From Paulownia fortunei (lineage: Eukaryota > Streptophyta > Magnoliopsida > Lamiales > Paulowniaceae): a stretch of DNA of 64,000 bases. This document shows, piece after piece, positions 1 to 10,236 of the stretch (position 1 is its first letter; each line of letters starts with the position of its first letter). A program made the translations under genes and the position numbers. The notes beneath the pieces are model-generated. The model was not told the origin of the DNA, did not search any database, and saw nothing but the letters and a program-made list of their open reading frames with translations. Where the stretch lies: NCBI GenBank assembly GCA_019321725.1, contig CM033110.1, forward strand, positions 14,873,278 to 14,937,277. The letters are read 5' to 3'.

Positions 1-1778
1 ATATGATTTGTTGTCTTATCTTGAAAATCCATCAATATTTTTTTTTCCCTTATCAAATAAAATCTAGCATATTTTCTATTTCAGCACATTTTTCTTCATT
101 GTGATTTCTCAAATTATTTTTTCTAAAAGTTTCTAATATCTTTTTGAATTATGGAAACTTGCACAGATTAAATTTATTAATTTAAGCAATTAATTATTAA
201 AATCCAGTAACATCGACACCACTTGCAACACTTTTTCATAATATCTAGAAATGTCAATTTTTGACATTAACATGATATATTAGATTGAATGTGATTCATT
301 GGCAAGGTCTATCAAATAAACGTGACCCACTTCTTGCAAGGTTTAATTCCATTATAAAGTTCAATTCTTCAATGGATCAAGGTATGCTATTTTATTTTAT
401 AGTTTAGTTTATAAAATAAGTTCAAGGTCCTATGATTATTTTTAACAATAATAACACTAATACTATATAGCAACTAATGAATACATAAGATTCATATATC
501 AAATATATTAAACATAAGTGATAAATATCATTTATATAAATTTCTCTATAATTAATATTTTATACGCATGAACCTAGAATTGTGGTTTACGTGCTTAAAA
601 TTTTGGAATTTCATACTTTTAACTAAATTAGAAATAAAATAGAATAAAATAAATGAAGCATTTGAAAGATTAGATGTTAATTTTTATAGTGACACTTGTA
701 CAGTAAGGACAAAAAAACCACTCTCTAAAGTAAAAAAACTAGAAAAGGGCATATAGTTGAATTTTTTGAATGGATTTAAAAGAAATTATTAATTCAATGA
801 AAAAACAAATAAGCAGAAAGAAAAGAGTGTCTTTTTTTGCCATATGAGCAATATATTTCTGTTAAAAACATTAAAATTGAATATCAACATATATAGGGAA
901 AAAATCAAATTCTTTGACGGAGATAATATAATTGATACTACTTAATAACATTATATGATTGCAAGGTATGGTTTGTTCTTAGAATCGAAATATTGCAAGT
1001 AATGAGCCCATAAAATCCTTCATATTGATTGAAAAGAAGTCCAAGTTAATTATGGGCAACAACTTCCTTCCAACAAAAGACTTAAATTGATACATTTTGT
1101 TGCACTTCGAATATTTTATTTTAATTTGATACGTTATTTTATATTGTACTTCATAAATACACATAAAATATATATGATTTTTTAAAAAAATATTTTATAT
1201 ATTTGGTACATATTTGTGACATATAATTATAAAATGCAATGTCAAATTAAAATAGAAGATATATATATATATATATATTTTTGCCAATCCACTTATGTTT
1301 TTCTTCTACCTCAAATCAAAGAGGATCGAGCCACAAAGAACTAGTAAGTCACCAGAGCATGTATTTTTGTTTAACTTTTTTTTTTATTGATTTATTTAAA
1401 AATATGTTTGAATGAAAATATTGGCTCCCCAACTCTTTTCAAGTGACAATCTATAACTAATTAATTTATAGATGTAAGTTGTTTATCAATATACTATCTT
1501 ATTTTGTCACTACAAGATAAATAAAATAACTGACTTTTATATAAAGCAAAAATAACTTCTCACTTGTGTTGGCGCTCCACAAATAATTAAAAGAACAGGA
1601 GTAGTTTAATTATTTTTTTAAAATACAAATACACCGTTAACCAAATCAAAGCAAAATAAACATTTATCTAATTTAATCGAATAGACCACCTACTAAACTA
1701 CAAGGGTTTGTTGCTTTGATTATTTTCTTATATAGTACGCACTAGTGGATAAAAATGTAAATTACTTTAGTCGACTAC
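1..1778. other. AT-rich intergenic DNA, no gene seen
   Basis: No reading frame here resembles a known protein, and stops are dense in all frames. A short (TA)n tract lies near 1258-1280. The right edge is the left boundary of the first Athila-like retrotransposon. The last five bases before it (1774-1778, ACTAC) nearly match the five bases after that element's right end (10232-10236, ACCAC), so this stretch is read as the pre-insertion flank. Confidence 0.6.
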
Positions 1779-3554
1779 TCATAAATTCATATTTTGATAT
1801 ATTTTTTTATTAATTTTTTATTTTTTTTTTATTCTTGTTAATATTATAATTTTATTAATTTTTTATATTAGAAAATCAATGAACAAAAATTGATCAAAAT
1901 GAGCCAAAATGAAATCAAAGAAGACAACACGTTTCGTGAATAAATTGGGAGATAATATTTCATTGGATCAAAAAAGCATCACAATTAAAAAAAAAATGGC
2001 TAGTTTTGCCTAAATCCATCATGTGTAGATTAAAATATATGCAAGAAATCTCTTGAATTTTGCAAGTGATTATTGTACTTACATTAAATTCAAAATAAAT
2101 ATATTTTCAGACTTATCCAATCATATTTTGGCATAACTCTATATTCAAAAAACTTTATGGACCTGAATCTTACTTCATTTGAAATTTAAGAGATAGAACT
2201 ACAATTTTGTTGTTCGAAACTTAGCCCAATTCAACTTTGATTATAATATAAAATTCGTCCATATGTGTACATTAGAAAGAATGTATCTATACTGAAACAT
2301 TTCTTTAAATCAAGCATTAATTTTCTCCCTAGTAGTTGGAATTAGGTGTTCAAGATGAAAAATGAAGATAACTAACGAATCTTTAACTTTCATGTTGATC
2401 ACTTTTCTAAAATCAGCTGATTTCGTAGAGAAAAATATGTGACAAAAATCAGATTTGGAAAAGACATGTGAATTCAAAGCATATTTGAAGTTAATTTGGA
2501 GTGCATTTGAAGTAAATTTGAAAATACCAATTTATGCACTCTTCTACTATAAATAGGAGTTCTTGGAAGACATTCAAAACATAAAAAAAAAACCCTTATG
2601 GGGGAGGGGGAAATAAAGTTTTATTGTTGTATTTTTTTAGACTAAGTTTTCTAATAGTAATAAAAATGTATTCTCTAGTTTCTCTTCTATTTTTAGTCTT
2701 TTCTACTTTCATTATATCTTTCTAAATTTCATTTAGTTGAGGAGAAATGGTGAACCTCTTGATAGAGGAAGATAAATGGTTATAAAATGCATATGTTCAG
2801 ATGTGTTGTATTATTGTTTTAATTTTTGATTGAAACCCTTCTTATTTTGTGGTGATTCTTGATTTATGTATCACCAATGACACAACAAATATTTAGATTT
2901 ATTTAACTTATTGTACGGTTCTACTCCACCAACTGCTAATGTAAAACCTTAATCTATTGTAGGTGTGCATAAAACTTAATCTCATAAATAAGTGTTGGCG
3001 TTAAAACCCTTCTTGTTTAGTGGCGATTTTTTATTTTTGTATCACTAATGATACAATAAATATTTGAGTTCATTTAACTTATTGTATGGTTCTACTCCAC
3101 TCACTGCTAATGTAAAACAATGATTTGTGGTAAATAAATATGTGCATAAATACTTGATCCCATAAGTAAGTATTGGTATTAAGAGATAATTTGCAAACAG
3201 TAAGATAATATCATGATTACCTTAATGAATAACCTATTTAATAGCATCTTTCCATTGGAACCTTTATTGTGTATGAATTTCAATAGTGGTATTTAAAAGA
3301 GGTAAAAATAATAAATAATTATTCGTCTATCCAAAACTTAAGAACGGATCTCTAATCCTCAATACTTTTATTACTTTGATTTCTTAGTTATAATATAATT
3401 TTTTCTTTATAATCTAAACTATATTCAACCCATCTTTTAATAAATATAAACTAAAAAACTTTAAACAACTTCCATATTGATCGATCTTGAACTCCTGATA
3501 AATTTATTACTTAACACAACTTGTACTTAGATTTGCAATCTTAAAGTTGTAGCA
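1779..3554 (+). repeat. 5' LTR of Athila-like copy 1
   Basis: This is homologous over its length to the sequences at 8484-10231 and 31512-33221, and in reverse to 26797-28553. The family consensus starts TGATAAGTGCATATTTTG and ends AAAGTTGTAGCA; here the start has decayed to TCATAAATTCAT. A good TATA box sits inside, about 1 kb before the LTR end. The length of about 1.77 kb fits Athila-type LTRs. Confidence 0.85.
2548..2556 (+). promoter_or_regulatory. TATA box of the LTR promoter
   Basis: TATAAATAG follows CTTCTAC here. The same motif recurs at the equivalent place in the other family LTRs (9229-9237; 27779-27787 on the minus strand; 32380-32388). Conservation in four LTRs supports it as the retroelement core promoter, and transcription (the start of R) would begin about 30 bp downstream. 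Confidence 0.7.
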
Positions 3555-3560
3555 AGTTTT

Positions 3561-3578
3561 TGGCATTGTTAGTAGAGA
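3561..3578 (+). other. Degraded tRNA-Asp-type primer binding site
   Basis: Six bases after the LTR end, the sequence begins TGGCATTGTTAGTAG. The intact plant Athila-type PBS, complementary to the tRNA-Asp 3' end, begins TGGCGCCGTTGCCGGGG. Copy 2 has an equally decayed version at 12263-12280, beginning TGGCGTCATTACC. The position directly after an LTR ending in CA supports the call; the exact primer tRNA is inferred. Confidence 0.6.
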
Positions 3579-3605
3579 ATACAAGGTAAATATTCAACTT
3601 TGTAA

Positions 3606-5330
3606 ATGTTTTTCCTTTGTAAATATTGTGTGTCTAAAATTCTTTATGATTATATGCTCATATGGTATCGTAGTCATAATTTTCGACGTTTAGCTAGAAA
3701 CAATTCTGAAATTTTGTTTGAAAATTTATTTGAGTCACCTCCACACACATCTGACATAGCTGAAAATGAAAGTGTTCAGGATGAAATGAGAATTAACAGG
3801 TCTGTATCATACATTATTACTTGCAATCTTTTCGAAATTAATTTTATTTTTGTTTCATTTTTCCTCTTAATGCAAATAACTTTTGATTCAAGCCATGTAT
3901 GATCCCTATACTTCCTAATTTCCATGGTTTAGACTCTGAAAGTCCTTACTTGCATTTGAAAAAATTTGATGAAGTATATGCCACTTTTGAAAATCAAACT
4001 TGTACAAATAAAATCGTTAACCTCAAATTTTATTTTTTTTTAAAAGATAAAGTAAAAATTTGGCTTAACTCTTTAAAACTTAGGTCAATTGGTACTTGGC
4101 AAGAAATGCAAGTTGAATTTTTGAAAAAGTTCTTTCCAACTCATAAAACTAAAGTTTTGAAAAGACAAAGTTAAAATATTTCTCAAAATTCTGATGAATT
4201 TTTCTTTCAATATTGGAAAAGATTTAAAAATTTATTGAATTATAATTAATGCCCACGCAACGGGGTGAGTTTGGGATGGGTTTGGCCAAACTCGAGACCC
4301 GGCCCGCCTCGAACATAAAACCCGATGGGTCCAATCCGTTTGGACCCACTAACCCATTTTCAAATTTCTTAAATTATTTTTTAATCTCAATTACTACACT
4401 TTTGAAATTCACCTTATGATATATTTTGAAAAAAAGAGATGATATAAAAAATATGAGAAGATAAATATAAGTCACCAACATCTATTTACAATTCCTAAAA
4501 TCAAATAAAAAAAATTTCCAATACGATTTTTCCACTTTATTAACATTACAAACCCTAACAACACATATTAATTAAAATACGGGGCGGGTCCAATAGGACC
4601 CGTTACCCTCCCGGACCCAATCGGGTTTAAAAAATCAAAACTCATTGCCCTTCCTAAACTCGTTTAGTCGGGTTTGAACCCGCCCCTAATAGGGCGGATT
4701 TGTTATGGGATCGATTTTAAACCTGACCCATTGTCATTCCTATTAAAAAATGGTGCTTAATTAGTTTCTTTTATGGAGGTTTAACTTCTCAAACAAAATA
4801 ATTTATTAAAATAATATGTAATGATGAGTTTCTTGATAAAAAACTTGATGAAACCCTAGAATATTTAGATTATTTGGCATAAAATTCTCAATCATGGCAG
4901 AGCGTTAATTTTTCCGAAGGTTATATTAGATCTAATCTTACTAATAGTAATAAAGAAAAATATTACCTTAGTCAGAAAGATGATCTAAATGCTAGAATTG
5001 CTAGTTGAACAAGAAAAGTTGAGGCCATGGAATTTAAAAAAGTAAAGAAAATTAGATTTGTGCAAGATAAAGAAATTTGTAGCATTTGTGAACTTGTGAG
5101 ATACTCTACCAATAAATGTCCAAATATTCCAACACAAGCAAATGTCATGAACTCATTCAAAAAATCTTTTTATTATATTCTGAAACTTACAATCCACAAT
5201 GGAGAAATCATCCCCATTTTAGTTGGTGAGATAAGAATCGTGCCCAATCGCTATATTCACAAAAGCCACCAAACTTTTCTTCTTATCCAGCTCCACATAC
5301 AAAATCCCTTGAGGACACAGCTCCAATAGG
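3606..5330 (+). pseudogene. Athila-like gag remnant, interrupted
   Basis: An N-terminal piece (3606-3899) leads into a recognisable Retrotrans_gag segment (3899-4174) with the family's FHGLDSESPYLHLKKF and WLNSLKLRSIGTWQEM motifs, ending in a stop at 4172. Gag text resumes after an inserted repeat (about 4250-4740) as SFFYGGLTS, then a YLDYLAEN-like stretch and the NARIAS/RKVEAMEFKK segment, with a Cys-rich piece (CSICELVRYSTNKCP) near 5080-5125. Several stops and frame changes are present. Near 5320 the gag C-terminus runs straight into the end of protease, so the gag-protease linker and the protease catalytic Asp have been deleted. Gag would form the particle that packages element RNA; this copy cannot do so. 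Confidence 0.8.
4250..4738. mobile_element. Probable small non-autonomous DNA element (hAT-like MITE) inside gag
   Basis: Gag homology stops near 4240 and resumes near 4741. The insert's ends are roughly inverted: the left end has GGGGTGAGTTTGGGATGGGT, and the right end, reverse-complemented, begins TAGGAATGACAATGGGTCAG. GC-rich motifs of the GGGCGGGTCC/GGACCCGCCC type recur inside in both orientations. Such ends are common in plant hAT-type MITEs. I could not see a clean 8-bp target duplication. A related end (TTAACTCATTATCATCCCTA) occurs near 62234-62253. Confidence 0.5.
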
Positions 5331-5339
5331 GGTTGTGGA

Positions 5340-6000
5340 GATGTTCTTATGTAGGTGAATGAATTAGTTTTTCATGCTGATTTTTATGTTCTTGAGATGG
5401 AAGATGACACATGCCATAATCCTACACGTATTTTTTTGGGAAGATCATTCATGAAGACAACCCTAGCTAAGATTGATGTTCATGATGGCACTCTTACTAT
5501 GGAGTTTAATAGCGAGGTTATAAAATATAATATTTTTGAAGTTATGAGATATCCTACAGACATGAATGTTGTTTCTGCAGTTGATATTATTGATCACAAG
5601 TCAAAACAAATGCTTGAGTTCACTAGCAAGGATGGAGTGGAGGTTACTTTACAAAAAAATCTCCTTGTGGATGATTTGAAGAAAAGAAGTTGGATATACA
5701 AATGTTGGGGGAAGTGGAAAATAATGTAGCAGGGCTGGATTTGTTGCCAAAAAAATTAAGGTATGATGTTTTTTTATGTTGAATTGCCAATATCTAACGA
5801 GAGGCTTCTACCTTCTGCGGTGCAGACACCTACAATGGAGTTTAAACCAATCTCAGACCATCTTAAATATGTCTACTTAGGTGAGAAAGAAATACCAGTA
5901 GTCAGTATTACTAAAGACCTCAGTTAAGTACAAACGGACAAACTTATTTGGATGCTTCGAAATTATAAAATGGTGATTGGATAGACGATGGTTTTGGCAA
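5340..6000 (+). pseudogene. Protease C-terminus and RT N-terminus remnant of copy 1
   Basis: The frame at 5355-5729 (124 aa) has the retropepsin C-terminal text FYVLEMEDD, FLGRSFMKT, KIDVHDGTLTMEF and NIFEVMRYP, common in Athila-type elements. The catalytic Asp segment that should precede it is absent. After a frame change, 5783-5925 encodes the start of the RT region (LPISNERLLPS, then a KPISDHLKYVYLGE-type motif). A segment near 5940-5990 resembles the conserved IGWT motif before the RT core. The RT core, RNase H and integrase are gone: the sequence passes directly to the post-pol segment ending in GGGAGGCAACCCAAT near 6074. Confidence 0.75.
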
Positions 6001-6540
6001 CATATGTTGATGAGTGATGAAAGAGGCAATGTCGGGTTGAGGACATTAAACCAAGTGCTTGATGGGAGGCAACCCAATAGATAGAAAAGAAAACTATAAG
6101 AGCCGATAATCACATATTTGCTTTCTTTAACACTCATTCTTTTTTCTTTTGATCCATTTATTTTTTTTATTTTGTCCAAATCGAAAATGCGTGTTGATAA
6201 TTTGTTAGGCAGTATTTTATAATTTTTTCATGCAAGAGCACATGGTAGTCACTTTTCGATAAAGAAAACCACTATAAAGATCTTGTAGTGTGGATTTTAT
6301 TGACCTATTATTTTCAAAGACACTTCCACTTTCTGCAAAAGTTATAAAAATTATCAAAAATTATGATCCTTCCTGGTTAAGTGGTGAATAATGGTACTCC
6401 ATGGCTATTGAAGTCGAACTTATCAGTTTTCCAAACAACTGGAAAAAAAACAAAACAAAAACAAAATAAAAAAATGCAAGTTCCTTAGGAATGATTTCTA
6501 AAAATTGAGAAGATAAAATTCAATTCATTATGGATGGACT
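6001..6540 (+). other. Post-pol untranslated segment of copy 1
   Basis: The segment contains GGGAGGCAACCCAAT (about 6062-6076), a motif seen after pol in Athila-type elements. It then holds a stretch (6370-6440) shared with copy 2 (12840-12905), with the phrase GTACTCCATGGCTATTGAAG. No reading frame of interest is present. The shared stretch shows that both copies have the same element sequence leading into the cargo. Confidence 0.6.
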
Positions 6541-6552
6541 AAGTAAGCTTTA

Positions 6553-6815
6553 GATGACATTGTATTGACTTTTGAGATGCATTCATGTGAATTAGTACCA
6601 TGTGCAATTCTTGATTTTTGGAATTACTTACGAGATGAATATGAACGTTATAGTTTTGGGAATCTGACATTAAAAGACTCTGTTTGTCAGTTTATAAGAA
6701 AACTGGATGGAAAGCATATTCTCGACCCATAAAGAGCGTTTGATCCATTACTAAACATAAAACCAGAAGAAGATGTGAGCCACAATCACAACTTGTGTAC
6801 ATTCACGTGTAAGTA
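6553..6815 (+). pseudogene. Unidentified coding-like segment upstream of LOG, copy 1
   Basis: One frame stays open for about 57 codons, then has a single stop (in CCCATAAAGAGC near 6728), then stays open for about 29 more. The text includes ILDFWNYLRDEYERYSFG and CQFIRKLDGKHILDP. The same text occurs in copy 2, with the stop at the same place. I do not recognise the family. The open frame in AT-rich DNA, together with conservation between two elements, suggests a protein fragment rather than chance. It might be a second captured host exon or a remnant of an element-encoded ORF. A splice-like GTAAGTAG follows near 6809. Confidence 0.45.
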
Positions 6816-6900
6816 GCTAATTTTCAAATTTTATATCTTTATTTTCAACCTTTTTGACAAAAAAAAGATATGCAATAAATGCATTCCATGTTCACACATT

Positions 6901-6909
6901 AATAAATAG
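6901..6909 (+). promoter_or_regulatory. TATA-like motif before the LOG fragment
   Basis: AATAAATAG lies 58 bp before the LOG ATG at 6967. The same motif is 55 bp before the matching ATG in copy 2 (16000-16008), and the block around it is conserved. It could be the promoter of the captured gene; function is inferred only. Confidence 0.35.
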
Positions 6910-6966
6910 CACCGTACTTACCCCATTTTAGCATAACTCATTTTCTACTCTCTAAAAAAAAGAGAA

Positions 6967-7309
6967 ATGAAAGTCTCTTCCACTCGCAAGCTCAACTGTA
7001 TTTGTGTCTTTTGTAGAACCAATCAAGAAAAAAATGGTGAGTTTATAGAGGCGGTCAATAACCTTAGTAGAACTTTAGTAGAAAGAAAAATTTATATAGT
7101 GTATGGGGGAGGCAGACTGGGGTTAATGGAAAGTATTGCTACTTCTGCTCATGTGGGAAGAGTCAAAGTTTTAGGGGTTATCACAAAATCTTTAACAGTA
7201 CAGAATATCACAAATATGACCATTGGAGATTAATTAAAAATGTCACATATTTAGGACAGAATTCCTAACATATTAAACAATGCGGATGTATTCATCACTC
7301 TACTTGGTG
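6967..7309 (+). pseudogene. LOG-type cytokinin phosphoribohydrolase, truncated (copy 1)
   Basis: LOG enzymes release free cytokinin bases from cytokinin riboside 5'-monophosphates in one step. The frame from ATG 6967 reads ICVFC, VYGGGRLGLM and VLGVITKSLTVQNITNMTIG, the N-terminal half of the LOG Rossmann fold. A stop follows at codon 89 and another soon after. Homology then continues in the same frame as DRIPNILNNADVFIT and LLGGFG, where functional LOGs have LPGGYGTLEE. It ends abruptly at 7309, joined to sequence that in copy 2 lies about 780 bp further on, so the C-terminal half is deleted. No intron interrupts it, whereas plant LOG genes normally have several. It is a clear pseudogene within the retrotransposon. 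Confidence 0.85.
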
Positions 7310-8483
7310 GTTTTGGACTTTATTGTTATTTTTTGGTTAATATATTTAGTGTTAATTATACTCAAATCTTTTTGCACAAATAGTTACGTTATTCGATGTG
7401 GAGACAAGCATGTCAAAATAGATAGTTTGTATACCCTCTCTTTAACCATCATTTGGATTTTCGATATGTAGGGATTGAATGATAGAACTTTTTCTTTTGG
7501 TCTGTCGAGACAAATGACTGATTGAGCGCCACTTAAAAAATAATTAGGCCATTAAGCTTTCTAGCACTATAGTCAAATCAGTTTGTCCCCCATGTAATGT
7601 TCCAAGAGAACATCCCCCATAGTGGACCACTTTGAGTCTTTTAATAAATAAGTCTTTTTCTGTGATAATCATATCTTCTTACCTAACCTAAATATACTAT
7701 TATCCTACCCTTATTCTAAAAATGATTTGAAATTTAAGAGACACTCTATTGACAAGGTGACTTGCAAAAGAAATTTGAGTTGGAATAGAAAATAAATATG
7801 GGGGAGTTTCTCTTCAAAAAAAATAAAAACAAAAATAAAAATAAAAAAGTCACAAAATATTAAAAATATTATGAATTGCAACTAAATATGGGATGTTGCA
7901 AAATCAATAAGAATGATGAAGATGGGTCCAATTTAATAGCAATAGGCCTCCGTATTGAAATTTATGGAGTATAAGAATTCTTCATTGATAAACTCTATGT
8001 CTCTAATCTCATGAAGTTTTTAAAACCTTTGTTACATCTTATCTTTTTATTTTTTAGCCACATCACTACCATTTGGTCATATTACAATATTTGTTGAACA
8101 CTTTTTGATTTCGTATGGTGTTTTCGGTGTAGTGGAGATTTGTACCAAATGAGAGTCTATAATGTTTAACTCTTCCACTAGAGATTGGATGATGGTTTTG
8201 GTGAGGCTTTATAGGAATTTACTTGTTTGAAGTATGCATTATGTCATCACTGTTAACATTAAATATTCACACACATACACTTGAGTATGTTTATTGTGGA
8301 AATATATTGACTTTTGAATGACTAAGGGTTAGATTCAACACTTGTTTGATTTCATTTCTATATTACTTTGTTGTTTCATGAGAATAATGATTGAAAGTTA
8401 CTTAATAGGTGATTGTGGGTATCACCGCTGGAAACCCTCACAAGACTATAACTCGTCCTCTATGGGCCACCTAGGGGTTTAAA
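7310..8483 (+). other. Sequence between the LOG fragment and the 3' LTR, copy 1
   Basis: Bases 7310-7962 are homologous to 17192-17820 in copy 2 (shared text such as ACTCAAATCTTTTTGCACAA and GGGATGTTGCAAAATCAATA). They belong to the shared element or the captured gene's 3' flank. Bases 7963-8483 have no counterpart in copy 2 and no recognisable gene. The small open frame at 7280-7471 is out of frame with LOG and is not credible. A purine-rich AGGGGTTTAAAGG just before the LTR could be the polypurine tract. Confidence 0.55.
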
Positions 8484-10231
8484 GGTTTATTGCATATTAA
8501 ATTCTTTATACGTTCCTTACTTTATTCTTGTTCATATTATAATTTTATTAACATTTTGTATTCGGGATTCAATGAACAAAAAAAGATCAAAAAGAGTTAA
8601 AATATAACCAAAGAAAACAATACATTTTGTGAGCAAATTGGGAGATAATATTTTATTAGATCAAAAAAGCATCACAATTAGAAGAAAATGGTCATTTTTG
8701 CCTATGTTCACCATGTGTAGATCAAAATATATGCAAAAAATCACTTCGACTTTGTAAGTGATTGTTGGGCTTGAATTAAATTCAAAATAAACATCTTTCC
8801 AGACTTATGCAGTTTTGGTTTTTTAGGTATAACTCCATACTCAAAAGTCCTATGGACCGAAATCTTACTTTATTTGAAAGCTTTGTTGTTGGAAGTGCAG
8901 CCCAATTTTATCTTGATTATAATAGAAAATTCAAAATATGTGCATTAAAAAAAATCTATCTATGCTAACACATTTTATTAAATCAAGCATAACTTTCTCC
9001 CTAGTATTAGAATTAGGTGATTCAAGTTGCAAATTAAAGCTAACACACAAATCTATAGATTTTATTTTGATAACACTTTCAAAATTAGCTAATTTTATGG
9101 AGAAAAATATATAACAAAAATCACATCTGAAAAAATATGTGAATTTAGAGCACATTTGAAGTTAATTTGAAATGTATTTGGAGTGAATTTGGAGATGCCA
9201 ATTTAGACACTCTTCTACTATAAATAGGGGCTCTGAATGGCATTCAAGATACACGAAAAAAAAATTATTAGAGAGGAAAAGAAAGTTTTATTATTGTCTT
9301 TCTTTAGACTAAGTTTTCTGGTGGTAATGTAAGTTTTCTAATAGTAATAGAAATGTATTCTCTAGTTTCTCTTTTATTTTTAGTCTAGTCTACTTTTATT
9401 ATATCTTTCTAAATTTTATTTAACTGATGAGAAAGGATGAACCTCTTGATGGAAGAAGATGAACGGTTATAAAGTGTATAATGTTCAAGTGTGTTGTATT
9501 ATTATTTTAATTTTTAATTGAAACCCTCCTTGTTTTGTGGTAATTCTTGATTTATGTATCACAAATGACACAACAAATATTTGAGTTCATATAGTTTATT
9601 GTACGGTTTTACTCCATCAACTACTTACCTGAAACATTGATTTATTGTAAACAAAGATGTGTATAAATAAGTATTGATGTTAAAACCTTTTTTATTTAGT
9701 GATGATTATTAATTTTTGTATCACCAATAACACAACAAATAATTGGATTCATTTAGCTTATTATACAATTCTACTGCACCAACTGCTAACGTGAAACCTT
9801 AATTTGTTGTAAATAAATGTGTGCATAAATACTTGATCCATTAAACAAGTATTGATGATAAGATATAATTTGCAAATAGTAAGATAATATAATGATTACC
9901 TTAACGCATAATCTATTTGATAACATATTCCCATTAGAACACTCATTATTTATAGATTCTAATTGTGACATTTAAAAGAGATAAAAATAATAAATAATCA
10001 TTCATCTATTCAAAACTCAAGAGCGGATTTCTAATCCCCAATACTTTTATTACTTTGATTTCTAGTTATAGCATAATTTTTTTTTATAATATAAACCACA
10101 TTCAATCCATCTTTTAAAAAATATAAACTTGAAAACTTCAAACAACTTTTCTATGGATCGACCTCGGACTCCCAATAAATTTATTATTTGACACAACCTA
10201 CACTTGGGTTTGCAACCTTAAAGTTGTAGCA
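8484..10231 (+). repeat. 3' LTR of Athila-like copy 1
   Basis: This is homologous to 1779-3554 along nearly its whole length. It lacks about 20 bp near its start (the TTGATATATTTTTGTATC part). It ends AAAGTTGTAGCA at 10231, followed by ACCAC, a near match to the ACTAC before the 5' LTR. Its TATA box is at 9229-9237. Many substitutions and indels separate the two LTRs, so the insertion is old. Confidence 0.85.
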
Positions 10232-10236
10232 ACCAC

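Larger units (their letters stand above)
1779..10231 (+). mobile_element. Athila-like Ty3/gypsy retrotransposon copy 1 carrying a LOG gene fragment
   Basis: Two direct LTRs (1779-3554 and about 8484-10231) enclose degraded gag, the C-terminal part of protease, the start of the RT region, an unidentified coding-like segment and a truncated LOG gene. The flanks ACTAC and ACCAC match at 4 of 5 bases, as expected for an old 5-bp target duplication. The PBS position resembles the complement of a tRNA-Asp 3' end. The gag and protease text is typical of the Athila lineage. Most of RT, RNase H and integrase is missing, with a junction near 5985. The element cannot move by itself. Its boundaries are read by eye against the other LTR copies in the window. 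Confidence 0.8.

Noticed and set aside
7280..7471. Hydrophobic 63-codon frame after LOG copy 1
   Set aside because: Out of frame with the LOG homology and spans the deletion junction.
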